From Fomitopsis serialis (taxonomy: Eukaryota > Basidiomycota > Agaricomycetes > Polyporales > Fomitopsidaceae), in the NCBI RefSeq assembly GCF_022376445.1, contig NW_025955033.1, positions 62,001 to 126,000 on the forward strand: DNA of 64,000 bases, read 5' to 3'. The translations under genes were made by a program, and so were the position numbers. Below, piece after piece: positions 21,487 through 29,846 of this stretch. Numbering within the stretch: position 1 is the first letter of the stretch; each line of letters opens with the position of its first letter. The notes beneath the pieces are model-generated. The model ran no database searches and had not been told where the DNA came from. It saw only the letters and a program-made list of their open reading frames with translations.

Positions 21487-22576
21487 ATGGATACGCAGTC
21501 CCCTGTGCGTCGATCTGCCTCATCGCCTTTCGATAATGAGAGCGCAGACCTGATCATTCGGACGTCCGATCACGTCGAGTTCCGCGTCTTCAAGTTGATT
21601 CTCAGGGAGGCCTCGCCAATCTTCGCAGACATGTTCACACTACCCGTGGCAGCGACACCCGAGGCCGACACGGGTGTAGTTGATGTCGTCGAGAAGAGTA
21701 CCATCTGGGACTACATTCTCCGTGTCTGCTACCCCGGACCCGTCCCGTCGTCGACTACCATCACCCCCGATCAGCTCTGGCCGCTGCTCGAAGTGGCCTC
21801 GAAGTACAACATGAAATGCGTCCACGATGCCGTCTGCCAGGTTATGTCGACTCCCCACATGCTGGAGGACGAGGCTCTGCGAGTCTACCTACTCGCATGC
21901 GGGTACGGATTCCGCGACGTCGCCATCGCCGCAGCGAGAGCCTGTCTCCGCCGGCCAGCCGACGAAAGAACGTTCATACCGGAGATGCGTTGCGCGACAG
22001 CCGCCGCATACGTCAGACTGCTCCAGTACCGTGGCGACTGCGTCGATACGGCCACTGCTTTTTCACAGGATCCCAAGTTGTTCCTACGCTCTAGCTGGAA
22101 GGAGCACATAGGGGGCTGGGCTACAGTTCAGTCGATATCTACCTCTCGCAATCATCCCGACCCGGCACACAACGAGGCATGTGCAGGCCGCTCGGTGTTT
22201 TACAAGATGGAGCCGCGTTCTTCCGCAGCTGGGAAGGACAAACACGTCACGCTTTGTCGCCGCGTACTCGAGAATTTCATGAAGCGCTCTGCGGAGGCAC
22301 TGAAGGCTTCCCCGCACGGTAGCACTGTACTCAACTCGAAAAACATCGCTGCCATCGCGCAGGAAGCCTCTATCTGCGGTGCGTGCAGAAAGGATAGTCA
22401 GCCGGACAACATCGTTCGATTCCTCGAATTCTACGCATCGGAGATAGATGCAGCTATTGCAAAGGTAAGTGTGAATGCCATTGCGTACGTTACTCTGACC
22501 GCTGAACTGGCCCGCGTTGTTCCTCTGGGACTATGACGGTTCCTGCTTGTAGGTCCAACTCGTTGTGGAGCCTTGA
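21487..22576 (+). CDS. BTB/POZ domain protein
   Basis: Exons 21487-22464 and 22553-22576; 333 residues, the longest of the family here. The BTB domain starts at SSPFDNESADLIIRTSDH (about residue 12), with IFADM, TIWDYILRVCYP and DQLWPLLEVASKYNMKCV. A variable linker (residues 205-255) is the main length difference from its paralogs. C-terminal module: KRSAEALKASPHGSTVLN, CGACRKDSQPDNI, FYASEIDAAIAK. The 88-nt last intron ends CTTGTAG and gives the final exon VQLVVEP plus stop. I started at MDTQSPVRRS (21487); an ATG-like start 36 bases earlier is possible but not conserved. Confidence 0.88.
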
Positions 22577-22892
22577 TTGCGGCGGCGCATCGCAGTGCTT
22601 CCGATGTGGCATGTCCCCCAGACTGTGTACTGAGTTGTATTTGACTGCCAGTGAGAGTTGGGCAACGAATCTTATTGTAGTGGTTGTTTGAAGTGTTGAG
22701 TTCGAAACCACAGAGTTGCTCAGTGACTAGTCGCGACCTTTGTGAAGGAATGACCGGTTGGGACATTGTAGTCGAAGACGGCTGGTCTTTTATGTAATCA
22801 ACCTTACTGTATTCATTTGCCGCTGGATCTGAAAAGCTCTCAAGCTTTCTCACTCGCGAGCATCATCCGCTTATAACTACCTTTCCATCTCT
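22577..22892. other. Intergenic between two tandem BTB copies
   Basis: 316 bases between the stop of the 21487 gene and the start of the broken copy at 22893. Nothing further recognised. Confidence 0.45.
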
Positions 22893-22916
22893 ATGGCGTT
22901 TCCAAACATCGTGACG

Positions 22917-22946
22917 GATCCTACTTCGGTTGATCCTACTTCGGTT
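22917..22946 (+). repeat. 15-bp perfect tandem duplication
   Basis: GATCCTACTTCGGTT occurs twice in a row inside the N-terminal codons of the broken BTB copy, duplicating DPTSV without shifting the frame. Confidence 0.9.
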
Positions 22947-23146
22947 GAGGGCTCCACTATCCATATAGCCTCTCCGCCGTTCGACGACCCCCAGGCGGAT
23001 GTGATCATCCGAACGTCTGACCGCGTCGAGTTCCGCGTCGTCAAGCTCATTCTCAGGGTGGTCTGTACAGTCTTCGCCGACATCTTGTCATTGCCTGTCG
23101 CACCTGATGCAGACCCGAATGCAGTCGACGTCACCGAGGACAGCGT

Positions 23147-23561
23147 TGTAAGGAGTGACTAGTTGTTACTAGTCCTCGATAGAACGATATTGAATCATTT
23201 AGTATGTTCACGACCTCTATGGTATGTTATCGAAGGCTATGGAATATTCGAGAGTACTCGTGAAGATACAGAGTAGCTTACCAATGCGAGGATCGCTGCG
23301 AGTATATAGGAAGGGCCGAAACACTCGCAGACGACACGCTTTGCTGGTCAAACGTCTACCCCCTCTCGTCTCGCCTCTTGCCTCTCTCTTGTACCATCTA
23401 CTGTACACCTGTACCCGTAGATAGTACAATCCAACTCCTTTCTCCCCTTTCTCCCTTCTCTCGCCCTCCTCGTCGGCCTGATCACCCGTCGAGCCCCTTA
23501 CCTAAGCAAACCGCGTGAGGACTGAACCCTTTCGTACAAGGCGTAAACTCGTCTTGTTACA
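23147..23561 (+). mobile_element. Solo LTR of an LTR retrotransposon
   Basis: 415 bp beginning TGTAAGGAGTGAC and ending CTTGTTACA, so with TG...CA termini inside a 5-bp inverted pair (TGTAA/TTACA). It is flanked by the 5-bp direct repeat AGCGT (23142-23146 and 23562-23566), the usual target duplication of Ty3/gypsy or Ty1/copia integration. A TATATAGG element near 23303-23310 and a pyrimidine-rich stretch after it fit an LTR promoter. No internal retrotransposon domain is present, so the element was probably reduced by LTR-LTR recombination. Orientation is assigned from the TATA element. Confidence 0.88.
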
Positions 23562-24599
23562 AGCGTCGTGTGGGACCACATCTTGCGTATATGCCACCCC
23601 GACACTGCTCCACTGGCACCAGCTACGATCGCTGCCGATCAGCTCTGGCCGATGCTCGAAGCGGCCAAGAAATATGATATGCGGGCTGTGCGGGAAGCAG
23701 TGGTGAGGGAGATGTCGACGCCCCGCATGCTCGAGCAGGAGACTGCGAGTCTACGCACTCGCATGTGGCTATGGAGTCGAAGATGTCGCTGTCGCAGCGA
23801 CGAGAGCCAGCCTTCCCCAGTCATACGAGGATGGCCCGTATGTACCCGAGCTGCGATGCGCAACGCCCGCTGCGTACTTTAGACTGGTCCAATACCGTCG
23901 GGAATGCGTGAAGGCAGCCGTGTCCTTTGCGGAGGACCCGCAGCTCTTCTTCCGAGATGGGTGGAAAGACTACGTCAAAGATTGGCTCCTGCGGTTGGAA
24001 TATGTCAGCGAGCAACATGATTTTGTGTGTAGCAGCGGGAGAAACTTTGCGTTGGAAACTTGGACATGGAACAATCGGTCGTTCCGTGACGTACTCGATG
24101 AGTACATGGCACGTTCGACAGAGGCCCTCAAGGTGTTCCCTCATAGCAGCACGGTCCTAAACCCCATCTTCATTGCGACCACAGTACATGCCGCCTCAAA
24201 ATGTATCGCTTGCAGGGGCCGTACGGAGCCCAGTGATATTGTGGCTTTCTCCAAGTTTCATGCATCTGAGATAGATGCAGCCATTGCGAGGGTAAGCCGC
24301 CGATGCTCAGGGAGTACTTGACCAACAAGAGACCATTTATTGACTCGGTGGATGCCTTTTTCTGTAGGTGAAACTCGTCATGGAGTCCTGACAACTGTGG
24401 GATATCCTGGGTGCTCTCGACTTTGTCCGTGGAATCGGACCTTACTCTCGCTCGGAATCCAGTGTCGGACCTTCACTGTGTTCGATTCGAACCTGATGGG
24501 TTGATATCGTCCGAAAGAACCTTAATTTTGGTACAGTGTAGGCGTATTTAGTATAATCTCCATGGTGGGGACCAAACGTACCACAAGAAATCGGCTCTG

Positions 24600-24900
24600 A
24601 AAGGCTTGACTACGGCGGCAAGACCTCATTTCACGATGATACCGTGTGTATCCGCGATGAAGTGCTATCCGTCTCTCCATATCCAAACGCCCTCGGTGGT
24701 GCGTCCTTTTCGGTGAAGCCGAACTCGTACAGGAGCCCGGGGTTGCATCCAGCACCTCAGTCGGTACTTGGCGTGCCGACCGTGACGGTAGTAGCATTGT
24801 CGCGTCGGGCTGCTTGGCAGCCGAGTCTTGTTCGACACTGGTCGCCTGTGCGCCGAGCGGCTTGTTCCACTCCGAGCAGCGGCCTCGGCCAAAGTTGGTC
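24600..24900 (-). pseudogene. GDSL hydrolase 3' fragment, decayed
   Basis: Minus strand from about 24900. Frames in sequence read EWNKPLGAQATSV, LLPSRSARQVPTEVLD, YEFGFTEKDA and GVWIWRDG, matching TWNDALLAQTT, LLFSSHRVLTEVLDD, CEFDFTEDDA and GGGIWTDG in exon 5 of the GDSL gene at 18754-19043. Identity is visible in the DNA too (CGACTGAGGTGCTGGA). The Leu codon before the catalytic His has become TAG and further stops follow. Only the last part of the gene is present. It abuts the BTB fragment on the same strand. Confidence 0.72.
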
Positions 24901-25153
24901 GGGGAGGCTCTTGACAGCCCGTGCTATGGGATAATAGATGCGCAGGATAATATCGCTGTGATCCGCTACCTGAACAGTCTTCGTGTCCGTCCCGGCGGTC
25001 GTCGCCGGCAATGTCTACTTGTCGGCCAAGACCGAAGAGGCCACTCTGGGAATGTATTTGTAGAGGTGGAACTCGACGCGACCGGACGCGACCGGACGCT
25101 CGGATGATCGCGTCTGCTTCAGGATTGTCGAATGGTTTTGAGGCCGTCTCCAT
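24901..25153 (-). pseudogene. BTB/POZ gene 5' fragment, decayed
   Basis: From the ATG at 25153 the minus strand reads METASKPFDNPEADAIIRAS, a BTB start. A 10-bp tandem duplication (CGCGACCGGA twice, near 25077-25097 on the plus strand) shifts the frame; the next frame continues GRVEFHLYKY and VASSVLADK and then hits TAG. A third frame carries DIILRIYYPIARAV and SLPDQLWP. Similarity ends there and switches to GDSL sequence at about 24900. Three frame changes in 250 bases mark it as dead. Confidence 0.75.
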
Positions 25154-25477
25154 GGGGGACGCGGCATCCGTCTTTGTGCCCGACGTAAGTACGGTCCTCT
25201 GAGGTGTGACAGTATAAGGACGTGGCACAATAATTACCAAAGATAATAGCACTCGTACCTGTGGATACTCGATGCAGAATTGAACAATCTAGTCACCAGA
25301 TAAGTAGTCGAAGTCTGGGCAGCAATCGCGGCAAGTTGAACTTCAAGCAGTCGGTGGAAGCAACGCGCCCACACGTGACCGCGTATATGCGCGAGACGGC
25401 CTGAGGCCTTCTTCTCTCCTCAGGTCCTCCTTCTCCTTCTCCTCGCCCCTGTCTGCTCTCCTCTCTCGCTTTCGGAC
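25154..25477. other. Intergenic
   Basis: Between the BTB fragment and the first exon of the PQ-loop gene. The last 80 bases are C- and T-rich (CTCCTTCTCCTTCTCC), typical of a basidiomycete leader. Confidence 0.4.
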
Positions 25478-26986
25478 ATGCTTGAATCATGCACTCCAGT
25501 AGGCTTTCAATGCATTGGCACCTACTTGTCTGATATCTGCCCAAGCACCACGACTATGCTGCCAACGTGCTCACCGCGCTGCTCTGCGTCGGGCTCGCCA
25601 TCTCCTACCTTCCTCAGGTCTGCTAAAAGCTACCTATCCCGTCGTTATGATTGACGCTTATGTGCGACGCCAGCATCTACGGATAATCAAGGCAGGTTCC
25701 TCAGAGGGCTTTAGCCCGTGGTTCCTCCTACTCGGGAGTACATCGTCTGCATCGGGAATGCTGAACATGTGCGTCCCAGTCGCTCTCTTCATGGCCTAGT
25801 CTCATTGCATTGTGACCAACGTACAGTATTGTCATGCAATGGAGCATAGTCAGGTGCTGTAGGGTCGTCGTGAGTGTTTCCCTATCCCGCCATCTCCCCC
25901 TGGCATGCTGAACTCGGCGTCTGCCTCCTAGACATTCGGGAGCTGCATCGAGTCCGTAGCTGGGGTAATTCAGCTTATGCTGCAATGGTTCTTCTTCACT
26001 GTCATGTAAGTTATATCTCCTGCCCCTCTGCGTCACCGACGATGGAACGTCGCCCCAGCCTCGTGTTGTACATGATCTACTACCCGCCCCATCTCAAGTT
26101 CACCGAGGTCGACGTGGACCTACACGACAACCGGCCTCCACAGCACGTCAAGACCTCCGTCAAGACAGACGCATGGCGTCTCTCCATCACCCTCTCCTGG
26201 GTCGTCTTCATCCACATGTGCGTCGCGCTCCGCTGCCCCACACGTGGTGCACACGCTCACGTCCGACCGCGTTCAGCGCCTTCATCACCTTCGTAACCTT
26301 CCTGCTACTCTCTGCGGAGACTCCCGATCTTCCAGGACGTTCCCCGCAGATATCGCTGTGGGCGACATTCCTAGGCGTCGCCTCCGCGCTGCTCGCCGCG
26401 CTTCAGTATGCCCCGCAGCTCATCCATACCTACCGCCTCAAGCTAGTCGGCGCGCTAAGCATCCCCATGATGCTGATCCAGAGTCCCGGTGCCGTCTTCA
26501 TGGTGCTCAGTATCGCTCTCCGGTGCGTCTTGAGGGTCATTATATCTCTGGCGGTCACTGACCATCCTCGATAGGCCCGATACGAACTGGACAAGTCCGT
26601 CGTTCACTCTCTAACCACGATCTAAATCTGACTGACTCGCGCGCGACCCAGCATGGCTCCCTTACGCCGTCGCCGGCGTGATGCAAGGGTCCCTCCTCAT
26701 TATGTGCATCCTGTGGCGCGCACGCCAACACCGCCTGAACATCAACGACTTCGGCCAGCCACTGGACGCCTCGTCCGCTCTCCTCGCCTCGTCCGACGGC
26801 CCAAGCGAAGTCGCACGCGTCCCAGAGGACGGTCTTCCGTTGCAGACAGCGGTGGAGGACGCCGTCGAGCACCACGTTCGCGCCGAGATCGAGGACGAAT
26901 CAGAGGACGCGAACGAAGAAGCGCCATTACTGAAAGGTAGGAAGGAGAAGAGGGGTCACGCGTTGCGTAGATGGTTTGGGTGGTGA
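25478..26986 (+). CDS. PQ-loop repeat membrane protein
   Basis: Nine exons: 25478-25498, 25546-25617, 25674-25768, 25827-25869, 25932-26005, 26059-26217, 26277-26522, 26575-26594, 26652-26986; 354 residues. Proteins with two PQ-loop motifs and seven membrane helices include cystinosin and the vacuolar Ypq/Stm1 amino-acid exporters, so a lysosomal/vacuolar small-solute transporter is likely. The motifs are LAISYLPQ (exon 2) and LAALQYAPQLIHTY (exon 7), each at the end of a hydrophobic helix. A soluble loop (PPHLKFTEVDVDLHDNRP) and an acidic tail with EEAPLLKG, an ExxxLL-type sorting signal, support a vacuolar site. All phases agree. The first exon (MLESCTP) is the least certain because it rests on one donor and one 47-nt intron. 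Confidence 0.82.
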
Positions 26987-27201
26987 CGACGATGCGCGTT
27001 TGCTGCGTCGAGTTTGGAACCTTATTATCTCGGTTATCTTACGTTTTGGCTATTGCAGGGTATGCTTGCTCTATCATGCTTCCTGCTGCGATGCTGCACC
27101 TCGTCGTATAGTACTTGCAAGGTACTTGTTCGACGTACCGTTAGTAGTCCGTGGTGTCGAGCCCGAAGAATCGTCATAACCTATTATGTTACAAACCAAA
27201 T

Positions 27202-27299
27202 GGCCCAATGGTCTAGAGGTAAGATACTTGCTTTGGGTTTGCTAAGCGCTTAATCGCGTCACGTGCAAGGGATCCCGGGTTCGAATCCCGGTTGGGGCC
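27202..27299 (+). tRNA. tRNA-Pro (anticodon TGG), with intron
   Basis: The D arm GGTCTAGAGGTA and T arm CCGGGTTCGAATCCCGG are canonical. The anticodon arm CTTGC-TTTGGG...T-GCAAG gives anticodon TGG, split after position 37 by an intron of about 26 nt (near 27238-27263). The acceptor stem GGCCCAA pairs with TTGGGGC except for one G-G opposition at the second pair. Most remaining pairs are perfect. A short T run (27302-27306) after the gene can serve as Pol III terminator. Confidence 0.88.
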
Positions 27300-27806
27300 T
27301 GTTTTTGCTTTTGTTCCCCATCGCCATCCCACGAGTTCAACTCAAATGGTGCATCCGCCTTAGGAGGTCCTGCAAGCCAGGACGGTACGTACAGATGCCC
27401 TTGCATACAGCTGAGCGCGAGGAGAAATTGTATGCATTGCGTGCATGTGTCGATCGCTATACCATCCATATCGCCGGCCCCACGACTAAATCACACCAAG
27501 TATGTACCACTGGCATCGTCAACGTCAACCACGAAAACACATTTCTGACTACCGTCATGCATTGGCTTATAACTCAGGCGGACGATTGAGGATGTGTGAT
27601 CACACAGGTGTCCAAGTAACCGCCAAACGGCAGTGTCCCGGCTGATCACGAACCAGAGGTGTGGGAAGGATCCTCTTTGTTCAATACGGTCACTCATTGT
27701 ACATTTGCTCTTTTACCCCAGTCAACCATCGTAAGATGTAGGTGATTTCTATTTCGCAAATGGTCCTGAGCATCTAATATCATCGGACAGCCCGAGCCGC
27801 AATAGT
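27300..27806. other. Intergenic between tRNA-Pro and F-box gene
   Basis: Begins with the Pol III terminator T run. No other gene recognised; the right part presumably holds the F-box promoter. Confidence 0.45.
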
Positions 27807-29457
27807 ATGTCCGGTCGGATGCTCGTCGGGCCAATCTCTTTCTCTCCGCCTCGTTACACAACGCCCGGAGACCAAGCACCGCAGCTTCCTGCCGACGTCT
27901 TCACGGATATAGCCAGCTTTCTCTGGCATGACCCACTCACGCTCTCGCGCTGCTGCTTCGTCTGTCGAGCCTGGTATCACGCCGCAAAGCGCCATCTGTT
28001 ATGGTCACCTACGCCGACCATCAGCACGAAGGCGGCACTCTATCGCATGTCCCGCGTGCTTATGTCCGCGCCAGGTCGGAGGCTTCTCAAGCTCAAGTAT
28101 ATATCTATCGAAGATGACCCGTCTCAGCCCTTCGCGCACACATTTCCTTTGTGTCTGTCCGGGACACACCTCCCAGAGCTACATATCATTCGCCTGCAGG
28201 ACGTGGACTGGGACAGACACAGGCTGCATACCGACTTCTTCATCTACCTGGCACACTTCACTTCTGTCCGCTGCCTCACGCTCTCGCACTGCATGCTCCG
28301 CAGTGCAGACGACCTGCGCAGGCTCGTCAACTCCTTGCCGAGGCTCGCGTACGCGCTCAAAGGAGTCGATGTGAAGCAGTCGACTTTCGCCGTAGAACGT
28401 GGAACTGTCGATCGAGCTCGTGTCCGAGAGCTCAATATTGGTTTTCATCCCTCTTGTACCCCCTTGCTCAGCCTGTGCACAGCGTACACCTCCGTTACCT
28501 TAGTCATCATCGACCTATCTTATTTCCCGTCATTGGCCCAAGTCCAGCGCGTCGTCTCTGCATTCTCCTCCTTGAACCACCTGCGTCTAGAGTATGTGCA
28601 CAAAAGTAGCATGAACACTAACAGTGCAGACGACGACATGTGGCCGCCGGCGTCCAGCATAACTCTCGCCGCAGATGCATACTGGCACTCAAAGACACTC
28701 GTGCTCTCGCTTGCAACTTTCCAGATCGATGGGCTGCCATCCGTCCAGATCGAAGCCGTCCTCCGGTGGCTCGTGGCAACTCGTAGCAGCTCCACCATCG
28801 AGGAGCTAGAAATCGGCTTCCGGGATGCACCTACGGAAAGCGTACAGTCAACCGTTGCAGACCTTCCGCAGCGGCTGGGGAGAAAGCTTGTACGTTTTAG
28901 GTGCGGGAGACTCGGTGTCTCTAAGGCTGATGGTGAGTATTTTGCTGCTCGTCCCCGCCGGCATAAAATGGCTAACGCACAACCGTCCCATCGCAGTTGC
29001 CTTCGCAGAGTACCTGCCTCCTCTGGAGTACAGCATAGGCTTGCGCACTCTCCAGCTGCACACTCGTGTTAGTGATGACAGCAAGACGCTGCGCAAGACT
29101 CGCACCACTATACTCACGGTCCTCTCCCGCATCCAGACCCCGTACCTGGAGAAGCTCGTCCTCGGGTTCACGCTAGACTTTGGATTGTCTGCGACCTCCA
29201 CTGCATGTGACGAGCCCAATGCTGCGGAAATCGACCCCGCTGCTCTCGAGATCACCCACAGCATCCTCGCACGTCGTGTCTTTGCCAATCTCTCACCGCA
29301 AGGCGTATACATCAGGTTCTACGCCCCGGACGAGGCTATGAGGGTCATTTCCGAGGTCATAACGACCATTATGCCGAAACTCTTCGCCCCATGGTTCGCG
29401 AGGAGACTCGTGGTGATGAAGACCCCTGACGAAATTTCAATCCCTTATACAGAGTGA
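27807..29457 (+). CDS. F-box protein with repeat-like C-terminal region
   Basis: Exons 27807-28932 and 28997-29457; 528 residues. The F-box is LPADVFTDIASFLWHDPLTL followed by SRCCFVCRAWYHAAKRHL (about residues 27-65); it should bind Skp1 and make the protein an SCF substrate receptor. The rest has leucine-rich, loosely repeated segments (FTSVRCLTLSHCMLRSADDL, FSSLNHLRLEYVH, LEKLVLGFTLDFGL) as in fungal F-box/LRR-like proteins, ending in LFAPWFARRLVVMKT. That ending is shared with the array F-box genes (TLFAPWLDRG), so they are relatives, but this copy lacks their N-terminal exon and Cys-containing tail. It lies on the plus strand, apart from the array and converging on AP-1 mu. Confidence 0.82.
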
Positions 29458-29846
29458 CTAGCCGATGCACAGCCGCGTAGTTTCCGATTTTGGTCTCAAC
29501 GATGCTGATGGCATACCCATTGTAGTCCCGATTGCGCGAATGGCTAGACGTGGACCCGCTTACAGTACTTCCTTGGGTGCATGACGGAATCGATGCTGTC
29601 CGCATAGCAGCGAAGCTAGACAGGACAGAGGCGAATAATTTATGTAGACGGGTATGAGCCGGTGAACTTGGCTGCAGAGCCAGTGTGCTCGCGACAACGC
29701 CCAGAATGAAGGGTTCAGCTTCGAGGCGCACTGCTCTGCGCACCTTGGGTAACGACCATCTCCCGCCCGCCAGCGAGTCCAAGGAAGTGGGTTCCAGAGA
29801 TACACACAACACAGCATGTCTAATGACAACATCGACAACAAGGCTC

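Larger units (their letters stand above)
22893..24391 (+). pseudogene. BTB/POZ gene broken by a solo LTR and a frameshift
   Basis: A full-length family copy in four pieces. 22893-23146 encodes ASPPFDDPQADVIIRTSDR through AVDVTEDSV. A 415-bp LTR follows, after which VWDHILRICHPDTAPL resumes in frame at 23567 and runs to MSTPRMLEQET near 23744. There the paralogs read CTCTGCGAGTC where this copy has CTGCGAGTC, a 2-base loss that shifts the frame. The second frame then carries LACGYGVEDVAVAATRA, CVKAAVSFAEDPQLFF, CIACRGRTEPSDI and ASEIDAAIAR to 24291, an intron to 24367, and the last exon VKLVMES plus stop (24368-24391). The first part also has an in-frame 15-bp tandem duplication. Without the two lesions the reading frame is intact, so inactivation looks recent. 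Confidence 0.88.
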
